Assembly: GCA_003313425.1 (NCBI GenBank)
Contig: NHZP01000017.1
Location: 62,001 to 126,000 of the forward strand
Direction: 5' to 3'
DNA length: 64,000 bases
Origin: Pseudopyrenochaeta lycopersici
Taxonomy: Eukaryota; Ascomycota; Dothideomycetes; Pleosporales; Pseudopyrenochaetaceae
Positions 12,150-22,570 of this stretch are shown here, one piece after another. The notes under the pieces are model-generated. The model was not told where the DNA came from. It searched no databases and saw only the letters and a list, made by a program, of their open reading frames with translations. The stretch's first letter is position 1. Every line of letters begins with the position of its first letter. A program made the translations under genes and the position numbers.

Positions 12150-13596
12150 AAGAAAACCTCTAAAAACGCTAAAACTACTTTACTCTTATTACCTGCGTTA
12201 GGCTTAATCTCCTCCCTAGTATTACTTATACTTAAGGCGCTACTATTACTTACTAAGGCTTAATAGGAAACTCCTAAACCTCCTATAGCTTAGAGTATCT
12301 CTAGCCCTATCTTAACTTAGGCCTTAACCTTTACCCCTACCGCGGCCTTAACTTCCGCCCCTGCTTCTACCTCTGCCCCTTACGTTGCGACGCGCTGCGG
12401 CGCCTCTACAGCGCGGGGCAGGAGCCTGCTTATCTCCTCTATTATTATCTCTACTACCCTCTCTATTATCTACTCCTCTGTTATTCTCTCTTCCTCTTCC
12501 CTTATTCTCTTACTATTCTTCCTCCTCTTTATCTTAACCTCTACCCCTGCTACCTCTACTCTTATTATTACTACTGCTGTTACTATTATTAGTATTATCT
12601 AGGACGGCACCCTTTAGAGATATTAGCCTGCGCTCTTAATATAAGTAACGTATTAGTATACTATGCAGGCCGCGTAGGCTACGAGCTACTCTAGGGCAGC
12701 TGTAATCCTGCGCTGCTTAGCTAGGATTAGCCCTAGAAACTAAGGCGAGGTAGTAGGTACTTAGGTAGTAACACCTATAAGTATGCTAGTATAGGCAGCG
12801 TAGCAGCGGCGGCTAGTAAGCTCTAGATTAAACTAGCGCTAGCAGCGCGTAAGCTTAACGCTAGTTGTAATTACTGCGGTATTAGTTTAGGGGGTAGCAG
12901 TAGTAGTAACTACTGTATTATATTAGTTGCGAAGGACGTACAATTAGTTTAAGCGGGTATTAAGCTTGTAAGGGACCTATATTTATTAACAACAACGCGC
13001 CTAAAGTGAGCTATAGACTAAAGACTTATAGAAGTATAGGTGCTATAGTTACCTGCGACATAATAGTTACAGCGCTAGTGCTTAGGGTTATTGCAGTTCT
13101 TCTTCTAGTTAGTAATGCTCTACGCGCAGCGCAGGCAAGTCTTAGTTACCGCGTCTTAGTTAGCACGCTTATTAGCTATAGCCTATATAAAGGGCCTAGC
13201 ACCGCAAAGGTACAACTTCTTAATATACTTTAGATTTAGGTAATAGACTATAGTGTTAAGCAAGTTATATGCGTTGCGTATGCGATTTAATAGTGTTATT
13301 ATAATAGGGTAAAGGAGTAGCGTAATATTATAATAACACTAGAAAACTCTGCTATTATAAAGTAGGTCCGCACCTTATTACTAGGGAATAAAAGTCTTAA
13401 TTACCTTAACTTTGCTAGAGGCAGGAGCGCAAACACAAGGCGCTTATAATATATAACAACAACGCGCATAGGACGCGTCTAGGACGCGCGATTAAAACAC
13501 ACATATATAGACACTCTTTTCCTATTTTCCTGCATAGTTTTAGGTTTTTATTAAGGCTATTAATGCTGTTAGGACGCTAGCTAGAGGGGAAGGCTT
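12150..13596 (-). pseudogene. Gypsy-B 3' region with an antisense, Arg/Gly-rich degenerate frame
   Basis: Between integrase and 3' LTR the plus strand has only pyrimidine-rich tracts (12360-12600). On the minus strand a frame is readable from about 12900 to 12300, interrupted mainly by TAA/TAG. One part reads YALLALVQSRAYQPP-like sequence, followed by an Asn/Ser-rich linker. A neighbouring frame at about 12450-12330 reads RGRGRSRGG, like an RGG-box. This may be an accessory antisense ORF of the element. The alternative is that simple GC-skewed repeats merely look like coding sequence. Similar sequence recurs in the truncated copy at 61100-62600. Confidence 0.35.
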
Positions 13597-13827
13597 TATA
13601 ATAAAGTATTATAAATCTAAATCTTAGTATTATAGTATAGTTGCGCTAGACTTTTTTAAGGGCTAGCGCGCACCGCAATAGACCTGCTTAAAACCTACGC
13701 TAGCTGCGCGGAGCGGGGACGATAAGTATTATTCTCTCCTATAGCTAAGTAACAGCAATACAGAACCATCCCTTCACTATTATCTGTGGTGTAAAGCAAG
13801 TACTATTGCCTAAAACCATACGTTACA
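13597..13827 (+). repeat. Gypsy-B 3' LTR
   Basis: 231 bp, more strongly mutated at its left edge (TATAATAAAG for TGTAACGAAG) but ending with the canonical CGTTACA. Followed directly by the AGACT duplication. Confidence 0.9.
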
Positions 13828-13832
13828 AGACT

Positions 13833-14398
13833 TCCCAGTAAGAAGCGTTAGTAGTAAAGATTTAACTATCTATAGTACTATAAGGGTAAAAGTAGCTATA
13901 ATAGACTTAAGAGGGCGAAAATAGGTAGAACTAGTCTCTTTTATTATAGTAGACATTAAAAGGTTTAAAATCTACCTAGGCCTACTATAGATTAATTAAG
14001 TTAACCCTAAGTTAAACTACGCTTAGTATAGAATGTTTTTCTAGGGCTCTAAAGGAGGAAATGCTAAGCCTTTTAGGTAAGTTAGAATTAAGGATGTAGA
14101 AGAATTTAAAAGAACTCTCTAAAGCGTATAAACTAATGTATATGCGCTCGCTGTCTATATAGTTAGCTAGACTGGCCTAGATTCGCCTATTATAGGATAG
14201 ATACTTAAGGACTACGCAGACTACGCTAATATAGGCTTAGAGGAGGTTGTAAGCCTCCTACTAGACTACGGACCCTAGGATTTAGCTATTAACCTAGAGG
14301 AAGGCACTTAGCTACTATAGTAGCCCTTATATAACCTCTTAGTAACTAAATTAGGGGTATTATAAAAGTATATCTAAGAGTCGCTAGTAAAAGGCTAG
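13833..14398 (+). pseudogene. Gypsy-A protease/early RT segment
   Basis: Continues Gypsy-A after Gypsy-B. The degenerate frame includes KIYLGLPQINQVNP-like sequence and leads into the RT start, ending at 14398 where Copia is inserted; its other half begins at 19642. The catalytic protease triad could not be identified. Confidence 0.55.
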
Positions 14399-14572
14399 TG
14401 TCAGATAGAATGCTCAAATGCGATGAGGTATGTTGATAGGTTTTTCATTGTATTCATCATTAAGTTCTTTGCTATTTTTTTCCTTTTTATGTAGTGTGTG
14501 TGTGCCAAGTGGTTACACCCGAGCTTTGTGCTACAATGCTGTATCGCGTACGATCGCTGCTTGTATCTGACA
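14399..14572 (-). repeat. Copia 3' LTR (element sense)
   Basis: 174 bp, no difference seen from 19468-19641 when read base by base. It ends in TG...CA and lies next to the polypurine tract. Confidence 0.95.
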
Positions 14573-14675
14573 CACCCCCTCAGCTTGGAAACCATTTCAA
14601 GCTGGACAAGAACCACTTCCGTTGTCTTCTAGTGAATCTCGAGGTCGTGTACAAGGAGCATTGATCGCCGTCTAG

Positions 14676-17600
14676 CTACGCCTGTTCGATCTCTAGCTTC
14701 TCAATTTGGCTTTGGATCTCTTCAAGGCGTGCTGCTGTTATTTCTCTGCTTCCTGTGAGTTCTACCAGGCCCATTTGGCTTAGAAACTGTGTCCATTTGT
14801 TGGCTGGCAACGCCTTTGTAAAGCCATCAGCTAGCATGTCAGCCGATTGGACATGGATGACCCGAATACTTCTTCTTGACACCTCCTGTCTCAGCCAATG
14901 ATTGTGAATGTCCACATGCCGGAGCTTGGTTTGCAGCCGTGAGACTTCATTATTGATTAGCCGGATGGTTTGAGTGTTATCGCATTGTATCGTGATTGTG
15001 TCCTCAGGCAGATTGATTTGCAGTTCCTTAAGTAGTCGTGATATGAATATAGCTTCTTTTGCCACTTGTGATAGCGCAAGAAGCTCAGCTTCTGTAGTCG
15101 ATGTTGTGACTGTATCTTGCTTACTTGCTTTCCAAGCAATCAAACCGCCGAATAACTTGATTGTGTATCCCTGCGAGCTCTTTCTATCGATTGTGTTGTC
15201 TGCAAACGAGGCATCGCTCGCTACTTCAAGACAGTCATCTCCACCAAGCTCAAGGGCTCTTGATTTGGTGCTTTGGAGGTAAAGGAGAACTCGGTCAGCT
15301 GCTGTATGGTGCTCAGTGCCAGGGTTCATAAGGAATCGGGCCAGTCTTGATGTTGCAAAGGCGATGTCCGGTCGGGTTGTAACAGCTGCATATAGCAGAG
15401 ATCCAATCTTGCGTTGGTACTTGTTGATTTCTGATGGAGTAGCTAGGCCGTCTCGGGGCTTTAGTTCAATGGCTGCCATTGGAGTGTCATGTCGGATGTC
15501 TTTTCTGCCGACTAAGCGGCTGATCTTGTCCGCGTATGCTGCTTGTGATAGCTGGATCTTGCGCTGCTCTCGGTTCCTAATGACTTCAACTCCAAGAAAC
15601 CATTGAAGATCATCTCCACCTGTGATAGAGTACTTGTCTCTAAGATGTTGAATCGCTTGCTGGGCTTCAGTCTCCTTCTGCTTGCTGTATGCAAGAATGA
15701 TATCGTCGACATAGAAGAATATGATAATTCCGTCTTTAATTAGGCAGCATGGCTCGTGAGGGACGTTCTGAAAGCCAAGTTTCTTGAGGGTTGATGTGAA
15801 TTCCTTTTGCCAGAGGAGAGGGGAGATTCGGAGACCGTATAAAGCCTTGTTTACCTGGAGTATCGTTCCGGGCTTTCGGTAGCCGTGGGGCATTCTCATG
15901 TATACTTCTTGATCCATGGTTGCGTGGACAAAGGCGTTCGTGACATCGTATTGCTTGAGCTCCAGATTGTAGTGAGCTGCTATTGCCATCAGCATTCGGA
16001 ATGAACGGCTGGCGAGAGTAGCTGCGTAAGTGTCTTGTGAGGTAATATTCCTTTGTTGGTCACCTCGGACGACGAGTCGCGCCTTACACTTCAGCAAGTG
16101 ATGGTTCTTGTCTAGTTTGTAGGTATACACCCACATACAATCGAGGATCTGTTGTCTTGTCAGTTTGATCTTCTTTATTGGCACTTCGGACCATGATTTC
16201 ATCTTGTGATGGCTTTTAAGGTGCTCTTTCTCAGCTTCCTTGAACCATTCGCAGAGAGGATGTTTCTCAATTCCTGTGTGAGAAGTTGGCAGCGGCGGTA
16301 ACTCGCTTTGATGTGGCTTTAATCCTTGGGCCAACATTCGCTTCATCTGGGCCTTGTCGATTATCTTCCCATTGTGGGTTCCAACGTGCCCTGCTTGGGT
16401 GCCCGCTATAAAGGCCGCTTCCCAAGGAATCGTTTTTGATGAGCCAGATGTTGTTTGGCTATCTCCTTGATGCTCGCCAGATAAAAGTTGCGTAAGCAGA
16501 GCTACTGGCGGCGGAGTAGTTGGCGGAGAGGGGTAGGTGTAGTTGATCCTCCTCCCTTGATAGTAACCCGGTTGGTTACCTTGCTGGGTCGTTTCAGAGT
16601 CTTGAATGGTGTCGTCTTCATAAAACGTTTGGGTCTCTGGTTCCTCATGGGTTGGTTCTGGCAGTTCAACTGTCCTCATCCATGCAGCTATCTCGTTTAG
16701 CGTGCTGTGCATAAGGTTGTCCATAAGGTCTTCCGTCTTCCCGTCAAATATTAATTCTTCATCAAACACTACATCTCGAGTGCTGATTACTTTGGCCATG
16801 GATGGAATCCAGATTCTGTAGATATTGGAGGATCGGTATCCAACGAGGTATCCTATCCATGCTCTGGGGTCGAGACGTTGGAGTCGCGATTTGCCTCGAA
16901 GTGTATCGTCGGTAAGGGCGAATGCCTTACAACCGTATGCCTTAAGATGGGCTTGATTCGGTTTCCGCGGGGAGGTAATTATGCCATCGTACAGGGCTGC
17001 CGTAGTGAAGAAAACTTCGTAGGGTGATTTCCAGGCGTTTGAGTAGTTTGGCGTTCGATTGTATAGGTACACTGCTGCTCGTACGATCTCTGGCCACAGT
17101 TCCCATGGTAGGTTTGCGTCTAATCGTATCGTGCGCGATTTGTCTTTTACCACACCCCCTGAGCGTTCAGCTCCACCGTTCTGGGATTGAGTGTCTGGGG
17201 CGGAAGGCTCCAATCGAATTGAGCGCGCGGTACACCATCTTGAAACTTCGGGTTTAGTAGTCGCGATCTCTCCGTCGCATTCGATGACCTTGACTGTAAT
17301 GTTGTACTGCTTCTTCAGGAAGCGGACGATGATATCCAGGAACCCGATAATGGACTTTCCGAGTCGATTGTCCTTGAAGTAGAAATCCCACATGAAACCA
17401 GAGTACCGATCAGTAACTAGCATCTGACTCTTCTCTTTTGTTGAACTTCCTTCCTCGTACGTGTGGAAGTCAATAGCGAGTCTTTCCCCAGGCCCTTGGT
17501 CGTGTACTCGGGGTGTGCGTCTTATCTGGCGTTTAGTCTTGGCTCTTCCACATGCGTTGCATTGTACAGTGGTGATTCCTTTGATGCGCACCCCCTCAGA

Positions 17601-18182
17601 TTGTTGGACTAAGTGCTCGATTGCTGCTGGTCCTGGGTGTCCCATTCGCCTATGCCACCGCATGGCGTCGGCCTTCTGTGCTGATCGCTTGGTGCGGGAG
17701 TTGATTGCTTTCGTGAAGAAGGCGGCTTCGCCCTTGTCCTGGTGTTCGAGTATCCATTGGCCATGTGCCTCCTTCAGGTGTGTGATTGTAGTGTTATCCC
17801 GTCTCTTCAGAGCAGTAGGGTCACTCTGGTTGTCCCACCACATCCCTTGCTGTCTGAGTAGTCTAAAAGAGACCAAATTACACAGGATGTCTGGACACCA
17901 GGCTACGTTGCGCAGTTCGAGTTTAGTCGGCCCGTTCGGTCCGATGAGGTCGAGTAGGACTGATCCGTATCCTTGTATCCAGATCCGTGTATTTCCGGCC
18001 CAAATACAGTCTGCAGCCGTAGGCGGACTGAGGTCTCGGACTCGGTTACGATCGTTCGTGATGTGTATCGTGGATCCTGAGTCCAAAATAAACGAGTGCC
18101 TCAGTGGATAGTCTGAAGCTTCTGCTCGAAATGATGCAGCAGTTAAGGCAGCATTAATCGTTGAAATCTTCCGTCCCTCTAG
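14676..18182 (-). CDS. Copia Pol: protease, integrase, reverse transcriptase, RNase H
   Basis: An open frame of 1168 codons directly follows the gag UGA in the same frame. The DSGS protease motif is near its start. Counting from the codon before DSG: pre-integrase zinc finger H145/H150 with CNACG (176-180); integrase D206, D271, E307; RT D714 and YVDD (792-795); RNase H D958, then TEAEL and CDN motifs; end at LADGFTKAL. All catalytic residues are present. No ATG lies between the gag stop and the protease (the codon before DSG is TTG), so Pol is most simply made as a Gag-Pol fusion by readthrough at 18183-18185. It acts in cytosolic particles, copying element RNA to DNA and integrating it. Confidence 0.95.
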   Translation of the reverse strand, partial: LEGRKISTINAALTAASFRAEASDYPLRHSFILDSGSTIHITNDRNRVRDLSPPTAADCIWAGNTRIWIQGYGSVLLDLIGPNGPTKLELRNVAWCPDILCNLVSFRLLRQQGMWWDNQSDPTALKRRDNTTITHLKEAHGQWILEHQDKGEAAFFTKAINSRTKRSAQKADAMRWHRRMGHPGPAAIEHLVQQSEGVRIKGITTVQCNACGRAKTKRQIRRTPRVHDQGPGERLAIDFHTYEEGSSTKEKSQMLVTDRYSGFMWDFYFKDNRLGKSIIGFLDIIVRFLKKQYNITVKVIECDGEIATTKPEVSRWCTARSIRLEPSAPDTQSQNGGAERSGGVVKDKSRTIRLDANLPWELWPEIVRAAVYLYNRTPNYSNAWKSPYEVFFTTAALYDGIITSPRKPNQAHLKAYGCKAFALTDDTLRGKSRLQRLDPRAWIGYLVGYRSSNIYRIWIPSMAKVISTRDVVFDEELIFDGKTEDLMDNLMHSTLNEIAAWMRTVELPEPTHEEPETQTFYEDDTIQDSETTQQGNQPGYYQGRRINYTYPSPPTTPPPVALLTQLLSGEHQGDSQTTSGSSKTIPWEAAFIAGTQAGHVGTHNGKIIDKAQMKRMLAQGLKPHQSELPPLPTSHTGIEKHPLCEWFKEAEKEHLKSHHKMKSWSEVPIKKIKLTRQQILDCMWVYTYKLDKNHHLLKCKARLVVRGDQQRNITSQDTYAATLASRSFRMLMAIAAHYNLELKQYDVTNAFVHATMDQEVYMRMPHGYRKPGTILQVNKALYGLRISPLLWQKEFTSTLKKLGFQNVPHEPCCLIKDGIIIFFYVDDIILAYSKQKETEAQQAIQHLRDKYSITGGDDLQWFLGVEVIRNREQRKIQLSQAAYADKISRLVGRKDIRHDTPMAAIELKPRDGLATPSEINKYQRKIGSLLYAAVTTRPDIAFATSRLARFLMNPGTEHHTAADRVLLYLQSTKSRALELGGDDCLEVASDASFADNTIDRKSSQGYTIKLFGGLIAWKASKQDTVTTSTTEAELLALSQVAKEAIFISRLLKELQINLPEDTITIQCDNTQTIRLINNEVSRLQTKLRHVDIHNHWLRQEVSRRSIRVIHVQSADMLADGFTKALPANKWTQFLSQMGLVELTGSREITAARLEEIQSQIEKLEIEQA

Positions 18183-18185
18183 TCA
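18177..18185 (-). promoter_or_regulatory. Leaky stop: UGA CUA between gag and pol
   Basis: In the sense direction the gag frame ends GAG TGA CTA GAG and the same frame stays open for 1168 more codons. UGA followed by CUA is the best-known efficient readthrough context in eukaryotes and some RNA viruses. The frame identity is seen directly in the sequence; readthrough itself is inferred. Confidence 0.75.
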
Positions 18186-19430
18186 CTCCGTAGACATTTC
18201 GGGTGTCTGAGACGTTGACGTTTTGATGGTTGGTGTTTTTGTGCGAGCTCTTTTCCCGCTCCTAAGCTGTTCTTGCAGGTCAGCGTCATGTTCCAGTCGG
18301 TGCCTTACCATCGCTGCGATTCCTGAGCGAGGTGTGAACCACTCTGGTGCTTTATTTGTGTGGACATAGTAACAATTCTCTAGTCCATGGCGTTGTTCAC
18401 AAGCAGGGCATTTTACTCCTTCAGCTGCCGCTGTATCCCCTGTTGAGGACTGCTTGGATATGGTATTTTGACCAAAAGTTCGTTTTTGACGAGGTCTTCC
18501 CCGACTCCCCTGTGTGGTTGGAGTGGATGGTGCGCTATCGGCAACGTGAGAGGCGTCCCTGTCAGTGCCCGGGGTGGATTCACCACCAGCAGCGAGAAAT
18601 GAGGTGTTCCCTACAGTAAAGGCGCCCCTCTGCTGCTTCCCCTTTAAAGGGTGGTACTTGCTCATGTGTTCTCGGAAGCGTTTCATCATTTCTTTGCGAG
18701 TCATATTTTGTTCTCGCCGACCATAGTCCTGGAATGTCGTTGCCCAGGTTGGTGCTATCTTCATGACTGAGTCAAGAAAGTCTTGTACGATATCTTGTAT
18801 ATTCTGTATTTCAGCGACCCCTTCGGTCTCCGCGTTCGTTGCGGCGTGGTCGTATTCCGAGAGCCAGGTGTCCCAACTCCCGGGCTGTCTCATTGGTTTG
18901 AGGGCGGCTAGGTATCGGTGACGTGCTCGCAACCGTTCTTCTTCGGCGTCTATTCCGACGGTTTGTTTCAGGCTGATGAGCCACGTTCGAATTGGTTCAC
19001 CTGGCTTACAGCAGTTCTTCATGAGGTGGGGTGATACTGATTGTTGGATATATACCACCACTTTGTCCATATTCGCCCGTTCTTCGCGATAGTCTCTGTC
19101 TGCTATCTTGTATGACTCAAGGCGGAGTTTGTAGAAGTCGGTGTCCTCCTTCCACGCCTTGAGGCCGTTTGTTGAGAGCTCGGACGGGGCCTCTGGTCGC
19201 AGAGGTGCTCCATTGTCGTCGATACCAAGCGTCGTCTTTCTCTCGTACTTCGTGATGTCTGGCTCGGTTGGGATTCTTGGTTTCGTTTTCAGAGGAGTAT
19301 TTTGAGTAGGATCTATCTGTTCCCACACGTCAAGGGAGACGCATCGCGTTTCTAGCTGTTGCAGCCATGGCGTGTACGTCGTGTAGTCCATTAGGAGTAC
19401 GGTTGGTTCTCGCATTGTCGACAGCGACAT
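18183..19430 (-). CDS. Copia Gag
   Basis: 415 codons starting at the ATG at 19430, which lies only 37 nt inside the 5' LTR boundary. The N-terminal and central parts match the copia gag layout (WEQIDP; a helical capsid region to about residue 260). Near the C-terminus is a zinc-knuckle variant CPACEQRHGLENC (Cx2Cx3Hx4C, one residue shorter than the classical knuckle) for RNA binding. It forms the particle that packages element RNA. It ends in TGA, in frame with Pol. Codon use is ordinary, unlike the surrounding AT-rich DNA. Confidence 0.93.
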   Translation of the reverse strand: MSLSTMREPTVLLMDYTTYTPWLQQLETRCVSLDVWEQIDPTQNTPLKTKPRIPTEPDITKYERKTTLGIDDNGAPLRPEAPSELSTNGLKAWKEDTDFYKLRLESYKIADRDYREERANMDKVVVYIQQSVSPHLMKNCCKPGEPIRTWLISLKQTVGIDAEEERLRARHRYLAALKPMRQPGSWDTWLSEYDHAATNAETEGVAEIQNIQDIVQDFLDSVMKIAPTWATTFQDYGRREQNMTRKEMMKRFREHMSKYHPLKGKQQRGAFTVGNTSFLAAGGESTPGTDRDASHVADSAPSTPTTQGSRGRPRQKRTFGQNTISKQSSTGDTAAAEGVKCPACEQRHGLENCYYVHTNKAPEWFTPRSGIAAMVRHRLEHDADLQEQLRSGKRARTKTPTIKTSTSQTPEMSTE

Positions 19431-19467
19431 TGTTTCAGAGTGTAATTGAGACAGTGAGACTCTTAAT

Positions 19468-19641
19468 TGTCAGATAGAATGCTCAAATGCGATGAGGTAT
19501 GTTGATAGGTTTTTCATTGTATTCATCATTAAGTTCTTTGCTATTTTTTTCCTTTTTATGTAGTGTGTGTGTGCCAAGTGGTTACACCCGAGCTTTGTGC
19601 TACAATGCTGTATCGCGTACGATCGCTGCTTGTATCTGACA
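19468..19641 (-). repeat. Copia 5' LTR (element sense)
   Basis: 174 bp, apparently identical to 14399-14572, followed on the plus strand by the GCTAG duplication. Only 37 nt separate it from the gag ATG. I could not recognise a primer-binding site in that leader. Confidence 0.95.
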
Positions 19642-22570
19642 GCTAGATAAGGCGCTTAAGGTTTCTTATAGGAGCCCCTATCCTCTTTACTAAGAAAAAA
19701 GATAGTAGTTTACGCCTTTATATAGACTATAGAGGCCTAAATAAGATTACTATTAAGAATTATTACTCTTTACCTCTTATTATAGAGTTCTTAGAGTAAT
19801 TAGCAGCTGCTAAGTAGTATTCTAAGCTAGATATCCGCGACGCCTACTATAGGATTAAGATAAGGGGAGGTAATAAGTAGAAAACAGCTTTCTGCACTAG
19901 ATACGGCTATTTTAAGTATACTATAGTCTCTTTTAGGTTAACTAACGTACTAGCTTAATTTTAAGCTTATATAAATAAGGCTCTAGTAGGGTTAGTTAAT
20001 ACTACCTACGTAGTCTACCTTAATAATATCCTTATCTACTCTAGGACAAAAGAAGATTATATCCGTAATACTTAGGAAATTCTCTCTAGATTACGTAAAT
20101 TTAAGCTTTATATTAAACTTTTAAAGTATAAATAGTATACTAGGCGCATAGAATTCCTTAGATATATTATTTCCTTAGAAAGAGTATTAGTAGATAAAAA
20201 TTAAGCTAAGATAGTTACTAAATAGCTAGAGCCTATAAGTGTTTAGGACATCTATATATTTATTAGCTTTATAAACTACTACTAACGCTTTATTACTAAC
20301 TTCTCCTAGATTACCTTACTATTAACTACTTTAACTAAAAAAGAGCTAAATATAGCTAAGGGTAGCTTCTCTTAGAGGAAAGAGGAGGGTTAATAGCTAA
20401 AGATAGGAGAAGACGCTAGGAAAGCCTTTAGAAAGCTTAAGGCTGTATTCCTAAAGGCCTTAATCCTAGCTTACTTTAAAAGGAACTAAAGAACTAGGGT
20501 TAAGACTAATACCTTAGGCGGCGTAATTATAGGTATTTTATCCTAATTTAAGCTAAATAAGAAAAAATTAGGTGTATAGAGGCTAGTAGACTTCTATTCT
20601 TATAAACTAGCCTAAGCAGAGTATAATTATAAGGTATATAATTAAGAACTACTAGCTATTATAAAAAGTCTAGTATACTAGCGCTATTACTTAGTTAGAA
20701 CCCTATTTAAACTATAGACTAACTATATAAACCTAAAATAGTTTATAGAGACTAAAGCCCTAAATTACTAATAAGTAAGGTTATACTTAGCGTTAACTAA
20801 GTTTAATTTTACTCTAGAATACAGGCTAGGGGTAATAAATCCTGTAGATAGTCTATCTAGACGCCTAGACTATATAGCTAAGCTTTAAACTCTAGCCTTA
20901 AAGTATAATTAGGCGTTTATAGAGCCTCTGTAGAGATTACTAATAAAAAGGCTAGATAAAGACTATCTGTTATTAGCAGCTGTCACTCGTTCTAGCGCTA
21001 AGGGAGTAGATCTACAGGAAGCTCTATATAAGTTTTAACAGGTTAAAATAGACTTTAGGCGCAGGGAGAATAATAAGGACAGGCCTAAAGGAACAGAGGG
21101 TAGTAATAAGGCCTCCTTAGCAGAAACTAAGGTAGGCGAGGATAAGAACAGCCTAATTAGGGTTAGAACAGCTTAATCTTACTAAAAAGTCCTTAAAACA
21201 GACTAAGAGAAGGCGACAGCCCTTACAGGATGTTATAATAACCTAATAGCGGGATATTTTAGCGTAAGAAGGACACTTAAGAAGTTATCTTACTAATATA
21301 CCTAGCTAGGGATAGCTAAGGACGTAGCTACTTACTATAATAACTACCTATATTATAGAAAGTTAATAGTAGTAAAGCAGAAGCCTTATAGTCTATTACA
21401 TCTACTTATAGCCCCTATACGTACGTAAGAGACTATTATAATAGATTTTATTATAGAATTACCTCTAAGTAAGTTCTAAGAGTTAGTTTATAACGTAATA
21501 TTAGTAATTATAAATAAGCTAACTAAAATAGCCTATTACGTCCTAGTAAGGGGCGATTAAGATAGGTAAGACCTAGCCTAGGCCTAGCTACGCGAAGTTA
21601 TTAGACTTTACAGAGTACTATAAATAATTATCTCTAATAGAAGTTCTTTAATAAACTTAAAGTACTAGAAGATATTTAACTATTACCTTAACTTAAAGAG
21701 GGTTTTAACGTCTGCCTACTATCTATAGACTAATAGTTAGATAGAAAAGTAAAATTAGACTCTAGAGTAGTATGTTTAGTGTTATTATAACCTAGAGTAA
21801 GATAATTAGGCTTTATAGCTATTTATAGGGGAATTTACCTATAATAATAGCGTATATTTAACTATAAAGGACACCCTATTCTATGCAAACTATAGAATAA
21901 ACCTAATAGGGCTAGAATAGCCTAAATCTCTCTTAGACGGGGGAGAATTACCCTTTAGAAGGGATATTACAGCTTATATTATTAATATCTAAAAAAGGTA
22001 TTAAAAAGAGATTAAAGTTATAAATAAATACTATAAAAAGTATACTAATAAGAAATAATTACTAGCTAAATTTAAGGTTAGAGACTAAGTACTAGTATCT
22101 AACTAAAATATTAAGTTATTAAGGCTAATAAAGAAACTTAACTAGAAATACTCTAGACCTAGAACTATTATAGCCTAATATAGCCTATCTACGTATAAAG
22201 TAGACTATTTAAGGCTAAAAGGGGTCTACCTAGTTTTTTACGCCTTACTATTAGACTAATATATTAAAAAGAGTTTAATATAACACCCTAAAGACCTACT
22301 TATAGACACTCTCTATAGCTATAGTAATAATATCTATAAGGTAGAAAGAATAGTTAATTATAAGCGTAACTAAAAAGGCTAATAAGAATATCTAATTAAA
22401 TAGAAATACTACCCTAATAAAGATAATACTTAGGAAGTAGTAACTAATATTTCTAGTAATACGCTTAAAGTATTCTAGAAGAGGGCCTAAAGCCCTAGTA
22501 GGACCTAAACTAGCATAAAACAGCGTAGATTAATAGATAATACTCTAATTTATTACGGACGATAACTAAA
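19642..22570 (+). pseudogene. Gypsy-A RT, RNase H, integrase and chromodomain (RIP-degraded)
   Basis: The RT frame broken by Copia resumes here: [20 protein letters not shown] at about 19670-19730, then the active-site box YLNN (20016-20027; YLDD expected, both Asp lost). RNase H follows at about 20460-20760 and integrase at about 21230-22100. A chromodomain-like stretch (YKVERIVNYKRN...KYYPNKDNTQE) lies at about 22334-22440 and places the element among the chromoviruses, which tether integration to modified chromatin. Stops are TAA/TAG at Gln/Trp positions. Inactive. Confidence 0.85.

Larger units (their letters stand above)
7007..13827 (+). mobile_element. Gypsy-B: complete but RIP-degraded LTR retrotransposon
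   Basis: The 231-bp LTRs at 7007-7237 and 13597-13827 share TGTAACGAAG...TTACA-type ends. AGACT flanks both sides (7002-7006 and 13828-13832). The internal plus strand carries gag with a zinc-knuckle remnant, RT, RNase H and integrase, followed by a 1.4-kb 3' region rich in pyrimidine runs. It is inserted in the gag/protease region of Gypsy-A, so it is younger than that element, yet it is also heavily mutated. Confidence 0.93.
14399..19641 (-). mobile_element. Intact Ty1/copia-type LTR retrotransposon, not RIP-mutated
   Basis: Two 174-bp LTRs (14399-14572 and 19468-19641) read as identical, with TGTCAG...CTGACA ends. GCTAG duplications flank the element (14394-14398 and 19642-19646). It is transcribed on the minus strand, and a polypurine tract (AGGGGGTG in the sense direction) directly precedes the 3' LTR at 14573. 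Gag and Pol are full length with all catalytic motifs. Identical LTRs, normal codon use and absence of RIP changes mark a recent insertion into the already degraded RT gene of Gypsy-A. This is the only apparently functional transposon in the window. Confidence 0.96.

Noticed and set aside
13006..13233. 75-codon open frame
   Set aside because: Within the Gypsy-B 3' region, composition-driven, broken in the related copy at about 62080-62300.
17461..18111. 216-codon plus-strand open frame
   Set aside because: Exactly antisense to the intact Copia protease/integrase; no family resemblance.
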